From contig SCRD01000017.1 of the NCBI GenBank assembly GCA_004298155.1, positions 1 through 64,000 on the forward strand: 64,000 nucleotides of DNA, written 5' to 3'. The DNA comes from Acidobacteriota bacterium. GTDB lineage: Bacteria > Acidobacteriota > Terriglobia > UBA7540. Below the pieces are notes generated by a model. The model did no database searches. It saw nothing but the letters and a program-made list of their open reading frames with translations, and was not told the DNA's origin. Below, in pieces: positions 17,525 to 25,996 of the stretch (the first letter of the stretch is position 1; every line of letters begins with the position of its first letter). Made by a program: the position numbers and the translations under genes.

Positions 17525-18331
17525 TCATTCGCAGGCGAATTGGACCGCTTTTGCTCCCGGGATAATGCCGATTTCGTGCGCAAGGCGGTAAAAAAGCTCT
17601 AAGCCCCTGCGGTTTTCCTCATCCAAAGAATAATCGATATTCTCTTTCAGGTAAACCTTCACCGCCTGCGGCGCCAGCCCCAGTCTGGGCGCATAATAAC
17701 AAGCAATGTCGTCAATGTGGGCGAGGCCATAGTCTCTTGACGCCTCAAAATCCGCGCAAAACCGATTGAGATCGGCGTCTTCATGTCCCGCCCAGACCGC
17801 AAAGACAAAAGGCAGCCCCGTAAATTTTTTCCACTCAGCCGCGAGATCGTACACCATTACACCCTGGCCATCAAACGTGAGGGCCGGGTCGCCGATCAGC
17901 AGCGCCGCGTCGGCATGCAGCAGCATCTTCCGCGGTTCCGGATCTGCGGACGTCATACTGACGGGCCGCGAATAAAATTTCTGCAACAGCACCCGGACCA
18001 GGGCAGCCGAAGTCCGCGAAGAATTATCGAGCGCCACAGTTTCCACACGTTCTACGGGTACCTTGCTGAGCAGCAGAACGCTCTTGACAGCCCCTTTGGA
18101 GGCAATGGAACATCCCGGCAGCACGCGCAACCGGTCCAGGCGTTGGTACTCGATGGACGGCACAATTCCTACCGCTGCTTCGCGCCGGCCCAGGTCATCC
18201 GCGCACTTTGCCGGGGTCGTGAAATCAAGGTGGTATTTTCCCTGCTGATCGCCTTTCAGCATCCCCCAGATCAACGGGGCGGTGTTCAGGTATTTGACAA
18301 CCGAAACCCTGGGTCGCGTAATCGTGTCCAT
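17525..18331 (-). CDS. mqnA: Chorismate dehydratase (menaquinone biosynthesis MqnA)
   Basis: Periplasmic-binding-like fold enzyme converting chorismate to 3-enolpyruvylbenzoate, first futalosine-pathway step. 268 residues. VSVVKYLNTAPLIWGM at the N-terminus and VGIVPSIEYQRLD are MqnA hallmarks. LDNSSRTSAALVRVLL and LIGDPALTF complete the substrate cleft. It is upstream of mqnC on the same strand, with the next upstream 436 bp empty, so the promoter for mqnA-mqnC should lie just above 18331. Confidence 0.94.
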   Translation of the reverse strand: MDTITRPRVSVVKYLNTAPLIWGMLKGDQQGKYHLDFTTPAKCADDLGRREAAVGIVPSIEYQRLDRLRVLPGCSIASKGAVKSVLLLSKVPVERVETVALDNSSRTSAALVRVLLQKFYSRPVSMTSADPEPRKMLLHADAALLIGDPALTFDGQGVMVYDLAAEWKKFTGLPFVFAVWAGHEDADLNRFCADFEASRDYGLAHIDDIACYYAPRLGLAPQAVKVYLKENIDYSLDEENRRGLELFYRLAHEIGIIPGAKAVQFACE

Positions 18332-18767
18332 GTGTTCGCCGTAAGTATTTCATTCTAGCGCATCCCGCCACCCCGTCAACGCGGGGGCACGGTGGCGGAA
18401 GCAGGGCCTGTCATGCCCCGCCACCGTCTGCGCCCGGTCCTTCGCCGATAGGAGCGGGCGAGCGAACTCGATGACGCGGCGGAGGAGTTCGAAAAGCTGG
18501 AATTCCTGATGCCTTCTTGCAGCGCGGGATTGCCGGCCTGGCGCTTTGCGCGTAGCTTGCGGGTAACACAGCGCCTGACGCTGATGATCATGAGACTTTA
18601 TAAGGGGCCTGCCGGGGCATGCCTGCCGTCGATCATTTATTGGGGGCAGCGGGAAAGGCAAGCGAGGGCATAGCGGCGAGATCACCTTGCCGCGTTCGGA
18701 ACGAACAGCAGGATGGAACCGGACCTGGGCGAAAAGCCCTCTACCGCGGGGCGCCGGCAGCCTGCAT
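18332..18767. other. 436-bp gap without recognisable gene
   Basis: Between mqnA start and the pirin stop. Open frames here have no credible start or composition. It should carry the mqnAC promoter at its left end. No hairpin, repeat or RNA gene stands out. Confidence 0.4.
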
Positions 18768-19682
18768 TCACTCTGGCATTTTATGTTTGAGGAAGGTCCC
18801 GTGTTTGAGCTCGCTGAACGCCTCGCGCAGTTCTTCCTGGGTGTTCATAACGATGGGTCCGTACCACGCCACTGGCTCTTGAAGCGGCTTGCCGGAGACC
18901 AGAAGAAAGCGGATGCCCTTCTCGTCGGCCTGGATGGTGACCTCGTCGCCGCGGTCGAAGAGCACCAGCGAGCGATTGTCGGCCTCAGTGGGCGGAGTGG
19001 TGTCTAACCAGCCGGCGGGTTCCGTGGGCACTGCCAGCGGGCCCGAAGCATTGCCGAATTTCCCCGCGCCATCAAAAACGTAGGCGAAGGCGTGGCGGGT
19101 TGTTTCAACCGGCAGGGTCTTCCGTTTGCCGGGCGGGACCGTGACGTCAATGTAGATGGGGTCGGCCGCAACGCCTTCCACAGGACCCTTCTTGCCCCAG
19201 AACTTTCCACACACAACTCGGACCATCGTGCCGTCATCATCGATGATTTCCGGGATTTCGGGCGACTTCACTTCCTGGTAACGCGGCGCGGTCATCTTGA
19301 GCGAGGCTGGCAGGTTCCCCCAGAGCTGGAAGCCATGCATGCGACCCGAACGATCTCCTTTGGGCATCTCCTGGTGAATGATACCGCTGCCGGCCGTCAT
19401 CCACTGCACGTCGCCCGCATTGATGGTGCCGCTGTGGCCCAGGCTGTCACCATGCTCAACGTCGCCCGCCAGAACGTAGGTGATGGTCTCAATGCCACGG
19501 TGCGGATGCCACGGAAACCCGGCGAGGTAATCCTCCGGACGCTCATTGCGGAAGTCGTCCAGAAGAAGAAACGGGTCAAAATCTGTAGTGTTGCCAAAAC
19601 CGAACGCCCGGCGGAGATGGACGCCAGCTCCTTCCAGCGTCGGCTTGGATTTAATCAGCCGCTTTACAGGTCGGATTGACAT
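18768..19682 (-). CDS. Pirin family cupin protein
   Basis: Bicupin protein of the pirin/YhhW family, some of which act as quercetin dioxygenases or redox-sensing co-regulators. About 304 residues. The metal site is in PWHPHRGIETITYVLAG (about residues 49-65) with the later MTAGSGIIHQEMPKGD. LWGNLPASLKMTAPRYQ is also typical. The ATG at 19682 gives MSIRPVKRLI, and GGGGGAAAAAAC precedes it; 23 extra codons upstream are open but have no ribosome site. Stands alone. The substrate is unknown. Confidence 0.93.
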   Translation of the reverse strand: MSIRPVKRLIKSKPTLEGAGVHLRRAFGFGNTTDFDPFLLLDDFRNERPEDYLAGFPWHPHRGIETITYVLAGDVEHGDSLGHSGTINAGDVQWMTAGSGIIHQEMPKGDRSGRMHGFQLWGNLPASLKMTAPRYQEVKSPEIPEIIDDDGTMVRVVCGKFWGKKGPVEGVAADPIYIDVTVPPGKRKTLPVETTRHAFAYVFDGAGKFGNASGPLAVPTEPAGWLDTTPPTEADNRSLVLFDRGDEVTIQADEKGIRFLLVSGKPLQEPVAWYGPIVMNTQEELREAFSELKHGTFLKHKMPE

Positions 19683-19880
19683 GTTTTTTCCCCCAGCAAT
19701 GCAAGTGTAACTTTTTAGATGCGCAATGGCAATCCAGGCTCCAGGCAACAAGGCTGCTTCCGGCTGCGGATTTGGCGGCCTCGGAACAACGGGAGTTCCG
19801 GTTCGGAGGGCTAAAACGCATTTCCCAAGCCGGTTGTGACGCTTCTGAAACGGACAAGATATGGAAGCATCGAAACCTTG

Positions 19881-21512
19881 CTATTTGCTGTCTGCCGCTT
19901 CCCGGGCGTACAACATGTAGGAAACAGAGGGTGCCGACTCGCCCTGATGGAAACTCCAGGCATGATCGCGGAGTTCGCGGTCAGGTGCAGAGACTCGTTC
20001 GCGCTGGCGCAGGAAGTCAATCCAGGAATCGACGACAAAATTCTCGACAAAACGGTCTGGCTGCCCTGCGTCCTGGAACACCCCCCAGCGGATGGCGCCG
20101 TTGCGCATGCGCATGTCGCGGACCTTGTGGATGGCGCTGGTGAAGGCGGCGTAATCGTCCTGACGGATCTTGAATTCAATGGTGACCATCACGGGACCAT
20201 CGTCCGGATGGGGCTCGACCACCACCTGCGGGGCGGCGCGGTTAAGCCGGTATGGGCTGAGGTCTGGCGGGATTTCCTCCAAAAGATGAAAGCGGCGCAC
20301 AAGAGGAATGCTGGCCAGCGCGCTTCCCGCTGCCACCAGCAGCGCTACTGGAGTGGAAATATGTTCTGCTATAAACCCCCAGAACGCGCTGCCGGAAGCA
20401 ACGCCTCCCCAGAAAATCATCTGGTAGGTCCCAAGCGCCCGCGCCTGCACCCAGGGCGGCGTGGAGATCTGGACGGTGACGTTCAGCGTGGAGAGAGCAC
20501 TGGTCCAGGCGAACCCCGCCGCCAGCAGCGAGAGGACAATGAGGGGCACACTGCGCACAAGCCCCAGGGTGGCAAGCGTACCGGCGAAAACGGCGGACGA
20601 TCCGGCCACAATCATGTCTGCTGACAACCGCTGTCGAAGCCGGGGAAGGAATGAGGCCCCAACAACAGCGCCCGCGCCCAGGCAGCCATTCAGAATGCCG
20701 TAGGCCATCGCGCCCTTGTGGAGGTCCTGGCTGGCTACAACGGCCAGCAGCGCCCAGACGGCACTGGCGAAGCCTGCAAACACAAACACCCGAGCGAATG
20801 TTGCGCCAAGCTCGGGAGTGTAACGCAGGTAACGCAGGCCGGACAACAACGCTCCGGACAGCCGCTCCGCCGGAAGAGCGCTTTTGTAAAGTGGCGTGCT
20901 TCGCCATTGATAGAGAACAACGATGATTGCCACAAAGGAGAGTGAATTCACCAGGAAGACCGCACCCGCTCCCAACATGACGGTGGCAAACGCCGCCACC
21001 ATCAGCCCGCCAAGCGCCGGACCCACTGCGCGCGCCAGGTTGTAACCGGCGCTGTTTACCGCGATGGCGTTGGGGAGTTCTGAGCGTGGAACGAGCTCCG
21101 GCACAATGGCCTGCCAGGCGGGATTGTTCATGGCAGAGCCGATGTTCAGCAGAAAGGTGAGTGCCAGCAGCGTCCAGGGTGAAATGATTCCGGCAAAAGT
21201 GAGCACGCTGAGACAGGCCACGGTGGCCAGCATCCAGACCTGCCAGAAGATCAACAGCCGGCGGCGGTCAACAATGTCGGCGGTAGCGCCGGCGGGATAA
21301 CCCAGCAGCAGGACGGGCAGGCCCGCGGCAGTCTGCATCAGCGCGATCAGCAGCGGCGAGGTGGTAAGCGAGGTCATCAGCCACGTGCCAGCCGTGTCCT
21401 GCATCCAGCTCCCCACGTTTGATACGACGGCAGAAGCCCAGCAATTGCGGAAAACCGGATGGCGAAGCGTTGCCCACGCAGAGGGTTTTTCGATTTCTGT
21501 TGCTGTCGTCAC
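19881..21512 (-). CDS. MFS exporter fused to C-terminal ABM-like domain
   Basis: 543 residues. Residues 1 to about 410 form a 12-helix major facilitator of the EntS/MFS_3 type (FRNCWASAVVSNVGSWMQDT near residue 22; LGYPAGATADIVDRRR is the motif-A loop). Residues from about 430 form a soluble dimeric alpha/beta-barrel domain resembling antibiotic-biosynthesis monooxygenases (VMVTIEFKIRQDDYAAF...). The GTG start at 21512 has GGGTGA 6 bases upstream. Expected to export small molecules; the tail may bind or modify substrate. An 85-bp diverged copy of part of this gene sits at 22273-22357. No biosynthetic neighbours identify a substrate. Confidence 0.88.
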   Translation of the reverse strand: MTTATEIEKPSAWATLRHPVFRNCWASAVVSNVGSWMQDTAGTWLMTSLTTSPLLIALMQTAAGLPVLLLGYPAGATADIVDRRRLLIFWQVWMLATVACLSVLTFAGIISPWTLLALTFLLNIGSAMNNPAWQAIVPELVPRSELPNAIAVNSAGYNLARAVGPALGGLMVAAFATVMLGAGAVFLVNSLSFVAIIVVLYQWRSTPLYKSALPAERLSGALLSGLRYLRYTPELGATFARVFVFAGFASAVWALLAVVASQDLHKGAMAYGILNGCLGAGAVVGASFLPRLRQRLSADMIVAGSSAVFAGTLATLGLVRSVPLIVLSLLAAGFAWTSALSTLNVTVQISTPPWVQARALGTYQMIFWGGVASGSAFWGFIAEHISTPVALLVAAGSALASIPLVRRFHLLEEIPPDLSPYRLNRAAPQVVVEPHPDDGPVMVTIEFKIRQDDYAAFTSAIHKVRDMRMRNGAIRWGVFQDAGQPDRFVENFVVDSWIDFLRQRERVSAPDRELRDHAWSFHQGESAPSVSYMLYAREAADSK

Positions 21513-21748
21513 ATGTCACCCAAACGGAAATCATAGCAGGAAGCTGGAATTAAAAGCAGCCGTCAGCCCGATGACGCAGTATCTAGCCAGGGTGGCGTGG
21601 AACAGATTGTGCGCAGGCACGAGCAGAAGTATACTCTCGGGACAGAACTTCTAGGTCTAATAATCCCGGTTTCATGCCTGGAAGGGGCGTTCCCGCTTGA
21701 CGTTCAAAACAAATTCCATTTCTTCAATATTATGAGGTGACATCCATC

Positions 21749-22264
21749 ATGCGTAAACCTTTGGGTTTATTCTCAGCACTGGTCTTGACGGTTTCTCTTT
21801 TCGCCGTCTTTACTCTCGCCAAAGCAAATGATGTAAAGCAAGTCCGGGAAGCCGTTACGGGGTTTTCGAAAGCCTGGAACCATCATGATATGGAAAAGTT
21901 CGGAAAGCTCTTTGCGATGGACGCCGACTTCGTCAACGTCGCAGGGGTCTGGATGAAAGGCCGTCAGGAGATCCAGGCGCATCACGCGTATTCGCACGGC
22001 ACAATCCCTGTGGACACTCCCGTTGTCGGGACGTCTCGTGTGCACTACGGAATATTCAGGACCAGCACCATGCGGTTCAAGGAAATCCACGTACGCTTCT
22101 TGCGGAAAGACGTGGCCGTGGCCCATGTAAACTGGGAGTTGCTTGGGGACACCCGAACGCCGAAGGCACGCCATGGCGTGTTTACATTTGTGCTCACCCA
22201 GCAAGAAGGCAGGTGGCTGATTGCCGCCGCTCAGAACACCGAAATCGCGCGCTCGGTGAAATGA
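21749..22264 (+). CDS. Exported SnoaL-like/DUF4440 (NTF2-fold) protein
   Basis: 171 residues. Signal peptide FSALVLTVSLFAVFTLAKA, then an NTF2-like fold of the DUF4440/SgcJ type: VREAVTGFSKAWNHHDMEKFGKLFAMDADFVNVAG near residues 31-65, and a C-terminal VFTFVLTQQEGRWLIAAAQNTEI. Such proteins bind small hydrophobic ligands or act as isomerases; no catalytic residue can be assigned. The ATG at 21749 has GAGGTGA upstream; a GTG at 21737 is in frame but is part of that site. Immediately downstream is the tlpA/MFS debris. Confidence 0.88.
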   Translation: MRKPLGLFSALVLTVSLFAVFTLAKANDVKQVREAVTGFSKAWNHHDMEKFGKLFAMDADFVNVAGVWMKGRQEIQAHHAYSHGTIPVDTPVVGTSRVHYGIFRTSTMRFKEIHVRFLRKDVAVAHVNWELLGDTRTPKARHGVFTFVLTQQEGRWLIAAAQNTEIARSVK

Positions 22265-22272
22265 TGCCGGCT

Positions 22273-22357
22273 CGGCGGTGGCCCCAGCAGCATAATCCAG
22301 CAGCACAGGCAGGCCCGCGGTAGTCTGCATCAGCGCGATCAACAGCGGAAAGGTGGT
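22273..22357 (-). pseudogene. Fragment of an MFS exporter gene, paralogous to 19881-21512
   Basis: About 85 bp that align in frame with 21278-21365 of the intact MFS gene. The minus strand reads PLLIALMQTTAGLPVLLDY then AAGATA, against PLLIALMQTAAGLPVLLLGY then PAGATA, with one codon missing. Substitutions are mostly at third positions and there is one in-frame deletion, so it came from a diverged homologue and not a recent copy. Its right end fuses into the tlpA remnant at a shared GGTGGT. Confidence 0.7.
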
Positions 22358-22688
22358 CCTGGTGAACTTCTGGGCCACCTGGTGCCCGCCCTGCCGGAAG
22401 GGAATTCCCGACCTCAAGGCGCTTTACCAGCGGTTCAAAGCGGAAGGCCTGGTGGTCTTGGGATTCTTCGATGAGACCACGACGACGGTGCTGCATTTTG
22501 TCCGCCAAGAAAAGACCTCCTACCCCGTGTTGATTGGTCCGTGACGAAAGGTGAACAAGTTGCATTCGGTGGCAGGTATCCCAATGAGCTTTGTTTACGA
22601 CCGCCGCGGCAAGCTGGTGGCGGAGTCGATGGACATGCGGACCAGGCAACAATTTCTCGCCATGCTGGTCGAAGCGGGGTTGAAATAG
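22347..22688 (+). pseudogene. Decayed TlpA/AhpC-like thioredoxin, N-terminus lost, in-frame stop
   Basis: A single frame reads GKVVLVNFWATWCPPCRKG (redox CPPC), then DLKALYQRFKAEGLVVLG and SYPVLIGP. A TGA stop at 22542-22544 interrupts it. The same frame continues RKVNKLHSVAGIPMSFVYDR and ends LVEAGLK at TAG 22686. TlpA proteins have the order WCPPC, YPV, then cis-Pro GIPxxF, so both halves are one gene. No start codon or signal peptide precedes it; the region upstream is MFS sequence. Probably non-functional. A re-start of the first half at GTG 22353 would give only 63 residues. Confidence 0.75.
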
Positions 22689-22949
22689 CACGGGGCTGCA
22701 CAGCCTTTCTCCCTGCTGTCGTGGCAACCAATGAACTGCCGCTACACACATGTCTGGACCGCAGCGTGTTACGACGGCCACCACATTCCTGATCACTGCC
22801 TTTTGACGCCGGAGCATCTTCAGCCAAATAGGATACCGGCAGTCGAACCTTTCACTGCGAGCCAACCAAGGGTTGCGGCCTGAACGATTCTGTGTTACTT
22901 CTCTTCACGATTATCGATTGCAAGTCTTCATCTCAGCGGGAGGAGAATC

Positions 22950-24191
22950 ATGGAACAGGGCAAAGCAACGGGAGCGGTATCCAGGCGGGATTTTCTGAAG
23001 GAGACGGCCCTTGTCACCACCGGTGTGGCTGTGCTTGGTGGGCTTGCGCCAGCGAGCGCGCTGGGCGCGAACGATCGCATCCGGGTGGCTGTTCTGGGGT
23101 GCGGGGAGCGGGCGCGCTATCTGGCGTCGATCTTTGTTAAGCAACCGTCGGTGGAAATTGTGGAGGTTTGCGATGTTTACGGGCCACATCGTCGCGCCGG
23201 GATCAAAGTTGCCGGAGCAAAAGCCACCGGCTCAGAGGACTACCGCGCGGTGCTTGACCGCAAGGACATTGACGTGGTGGTGATCGGCGCTCCCGATCAC
23301 TGGCACAAACAGATGCTGGTGGACGCCGTCCGGGCCGGCAAAGACGCTTATTGCGAGAAGCCCCTGATCCATTCCATCCAGGAGGGGGCGGAAATCCTGC
23401 GCGCCGTGCATGAGTCGAAACGCATCGTGCAAGTGGGCATGCAACAGCGGAGCTGGCCGCATTACGTGCTGGGCAAACAACTGGTGGAATCCGGCAAGCT
23501 GGGCAAGCTGACCTTTGTGCATACGTACTGGTATCAAAACTATTACTCCGCCGAAGGATGGAACGCCCTGCCCAAAATTGACCAGGCACAGTTGAACTGG
23601 AAACAGTGGCTCGGCGAAGCGCCCATACAACCGTTTGACAAAGAGAAGTTCGCGTGGTGGCGCTTCTACTGGGATTTCGGCGGCGGCATCCTCACCGACC
23701 TGCTGACACACTGGATTGACGTAATCCAGTGGTATACCAACCAGCCCGCTCCCAAAACCGCTACCACCACGGGCGATCTCTACCTGATGAACTGGCAGTG
23801 CCCGGACACCATTACGGCAGCTTACGAATTTCCGCAGAATTTTATGGTGACTTTTACCGGTGCGCTCTGCGATGGCATTGACGACGGTGGCATCACATTT
23901 CGTGGCACCAACGGGGCGCTCAAAGTAGACCGCTCGCGCCTGGCTTTTTATCCCCAGGGTAGCAAATGGGAGCCGGGCACCATGGAGCCCAAACCGGAGA
24001 TTCTGGCGGAATCCCTGCACGACGGGACTATTGAACATATCCAAAACTTTCTTGATTGTGTCCGCACACGCAAAACCCCGAACGCTCCGGTGGAGGCCGG
24101 CTTTGAGGCAGCGCGGACTTCCTGGATTGGTAATCTGGCGCTCAAGGCTGGCAAGAAATTGGACTGGGACCCGGCGTGGGGCGAGGTGTGA
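22950..24191 (+). CDS. Tat-exported Gfo/Idh/MocA family oxidoreductase
   Basis: 413 residues. Twin-arginine signal SRRDFLKETALVTTGVAVL at the N-terminus, then a Rossmann domain with VAVLGCGERARYLA near residue 48, and the family EKP motif in GKDAYCEKPLIHS near 130 with the dinucleotide-side DHWHKQM before it. The C-terminal alpha/beta domain includes WWRFYWDFGGGILTDLLTHW with the likely catalytic His. Family members oxidise or reduce sugars and inositols with NAD(P); secreted members use a tightly bound cofactor and can act as glycosidases. GGGAGGAG lies 4 bases upstream of the ATG. Stands alone. Confidence 0.93.
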   Translation: MEQGKATGAVSRRDFLKETALVTTGVAVLGGLAPASALGANDRIRVAVLGCGERARYLASIFVKQPSVEIVEVCDVYGPHRRAGIKVAGAKATGSEDYRAVLDRKDIDVVVIGAPDHWHKQMLVDAVRAGKDAYCEKPLIHSIQEGAEILRAVHESKRIVQVGMQQRSWPHYVLGKQLVESGKLGKLTFVHTYWYQNYYSAEGWNALPKIDQAQLNWKQWLGEAPIQPFDKEKFAWWRFYWDFGGGILTDLLTHWIDVIQWYTNQPAPKTATTTGDLYLMNWQCPDTITAAYEFPQNFMVTFTGALCDGIDDGGITFRGTNGALKVDRSRLAFYPQGSKWEPGTMEPKPEILAESLHDGTIEHIQNFLDCVRTRKTPNAPVEAGFEAARTSWIGNLALKAGKKLDWDPAWGEV

Positions 24192-24258
24192 CGAGCACTC
24201 GCAATCGAAGGGTTTAAAAAAGCTGCAGGGTAATGCGTTGAACTCGTGCAACGATGTG

Positions 24259-24765
24259 CTATGTCGATCCCAACGTTACAACGATTTCCGAGGGCTTCGA
24301 GAGCATCTGATAGACAACACAGTAGCGTTCGGTCAGGCGAATTAAAGTCTCAAGTTGCTCACTGGTTGCATCGCTATCCAGATCGAACCTCAGGCGGATG
24401 CGCTGAAGGCCCACCGGAGCATCTTTAGCAACGGCCAGTGTCCCTCTGAAGTCGATGTCGCCCTCAGCCGTGATGGTTGCATCACGCAGCGGGATGCTGG
24501 TTGCAGTTGCTACGGCCCGCAGCGTTACACCCGCGCACGCTGCGAGAGCTTCCAGCAGCATGTCTCCAGAGCAGGCGGACAGGCCGTCGCCCCCCGTAGC
24601 CGGATGCAGCCCGGCCTCAAGCAGCGCCTTTCCGGTTTCCACCTTGCAGGTGATCCCTTCGCCCAGCCGCGCTTGCGCCCGTAGCGTCACGACCGCCAAC
24701 TGAGGGTCGTCGCGATACTTCTGTTTTAAAGGCGCCTGCAGGGCCTTGATCTCGTTCGCATCCAT
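24259..24765 (-). CDS. OsmC family protein
   Basis: 168 residues, cytoplasmic OsmC/YhfA fold, members of which reduce organic hydroperoxides with two cysteines. The first Cys is in MLLEALAACAGVTLRAVA near residue 75 and the second in LTERYCVVYQML near residue 147, both at the expected places. An extra SACSGD Cys is 11 residues before the first. GGAGGCCTCA precedes the ATG at 24765. It follows the NmrA-type gene by 17 bp, so the two are probably one transcript. Confidence 0.92.
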   Translation of the reverse strand: MDANEIKALQAPLKQKYRDDPQLAVVTLRAQARLGEGITCKVETGKALLEAGLHPATGGDGLSACSGDMLLEALAACAGVTLRAVATATSIPLRDATITAEGDIDFRGTLAVAKDAPVGLQRIRLRFDLDSDATSEQLETLIRLTERYCVVYQMLSKPSEIVVTLGST

Positions 24766-24782
24766 TGAGGCCTCCCGTGAGA

Positions 24783-25733
24783 TTACTCGATCGGGATCAG
24801 GTGCTTATTTTTGGCGAGCCAGGTATCGAAGTTCTGGAGTTCAGGGTTCAGGCTGCGGGCGAACTCAGGGTTGCGCGCACCGCAATAATACTCATTGAAG
24901 TCGCGTTTGAACTGGAACATGTTGCCAAGGTCGTCGGCGCCCTGGAATCCAAAGCTGCGGTACTGGTCCGGCGTCACGGCGTTGTACCGAACTTCCTGGC
25001 CCAGCGCCCTGGACATGGATGCCGCCATCTGGGTGCCGGTAAGGTGCTCGCCTGCGATACCTACCTTCTTGCCGATAAACTCCTCCCCACGCTTGAAGAT
25101 GCCGTAAGCGCACTTGCCAATGTCTTCAGCGGCGATGCCCGGGAGCTTCTTATCGTCCATGGGAAGGGTGATGGAGAGCTTGCCGTCAGGGCCTTTCCTG
25201 GGACCTGCACCAAAGTAAATAAAGTTGTCCCAGTAAAACGAAGTAAGCAGCAATGTGACCGGCAAACCCATGCTCGTAAACACCCCATCGGCTTCGCCCT
25301 TGGCGTCAAAGTGAGGTACTTTGTACTTTCCCATCAGAGTGGGCATGCGATTGTCGTCGAGCGGTACCCACCTGCGCGTGTCTTCCAGCGTGGACCAGAT
25401 GACGTGCTTCACGCCAGTCTCCTTCGCGGCCTGCGCCATGAGGGCGGCCTCGGCCAGTTCCTTTTCCGGGGAGAAGTGCGACCAGTAAAACGTGACGCAA
25501 AACGCTCCGTAAGCATCAGCGAAGGCATTCTTGAGGCTTTCGAGGTTGTCCACGTCGGCGGCCACAACTTCCGCGCCCTGCCGGGCCAGCGCTTTGGCTT
25601 TTTCCGAATTAGCATCTCGCGTCAGCGCGCGCACTGCAAAGCCGCCATTTGGATCGGCCAGAATTGCGCGGGCCAGGCCACCACCCTGCGCGCCTGTCGC
25701 CCCCAGAACGGCGATGACTTTTTTGTCTGCCAT
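24783..25733 (-). CDS. NmrA-type NAD(P)-binding protein
   Basis: 316 residues, atypical short-chain dehydrogenase fold. The dinucleotide motif is VLGATGAQGGGLARAIL near residues 7-23. NmrA/HSCARG relatives act as redox sensors or isoflavone-type reductases and often lack the catalytic Tyr/Lys. VKHVIWSTLEDTRRW and TLLLTSFYWDNFIYFG resemble the human HSCARG-like branch. The ATG at 25733 (MADKKVIAVL) has AAAGGAG upstream; 19 more open codons upstream come from the adjacent small ORF. Forms an operon with osmC. Confidence 0.92.
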   Translation of the reverse strand: MADKKVIAVLGATGAQGGGLARAILADPNGGFAVRALTRDANSEKAKALARQGAEVVAADVDNLESLKNAFADAYGAFCVTFYWSHFSPEKELAEAALMAQAAKETGVKHVIWSTLEDTRRWVPLDDNRMPTLMGKYKVPHFDAKGEADGVFTSMGLPVTLLLTSFYWDNFIYFGAGPRKGPDGKLSITLPMDDKKLPGIAAEDIGKCAYGIFKRGEEFIGKKVGIAGEHLTGTQMAASMSRALGQEVRYNAVTPDQYRSFGFQGADDLGNMFQFKRDFNEYYCGARNPEFARSLNPELQNFDTWLAKNKHLIPIE

Positions 25734-25755
25734 GCCAAGTCTCCTTTTATCCGAT

Positions 25756-25893
25756 TCAAAAACAGGCCACCACGGCCCGGTTTTCCCCACATGTGTTTAT
25801 GAAGATGCTGCAGATACGCCCCTCATTGCGCATTATTGCTGCGGCGACGTTGAAAGGTTCGTGCGGTAATTTGACCTGGAGTAGCATTTTCAT
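25756..25893 (-). pseudogene. Small ORF or gene remnant with conserved-looking N-terminus
   Basis: 45 codons from the ATG at 25893, which has GGGAGG 6 bases upstream, to TGA at 25756. It begins MKMLLQVKLPHEPFN, a start I associate from memory with a roughly 90-100 residue small-protein family (DUF3303-like). After that it diverges and ends early in CGENRAVVACF. It probably lost the central and C-terminal part by deletion or frameshift. It would be the first gene of the transcript with the NmrA-type gene and osmC (22-bp gap). It could also be a real short peptide. Confidence 0.42.
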
Positions 25894-25996
25894 TGTTGCC
25901 TCCCGGGCCTAAATGTGAGCCGCTATTTTGGGAATGACGTTAAATCTCGCTATTACAGATCGAAGGCCGCTCACAAAAACAGCATAAAAGCCTGCT

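Noticed and set aside
22542-22544. TGA as a selenocysteine codon in the TlpA remnant
   Set aside because: The position is not a redox Cys position in TlpA and the N-terminus of the gene is missing anyway.
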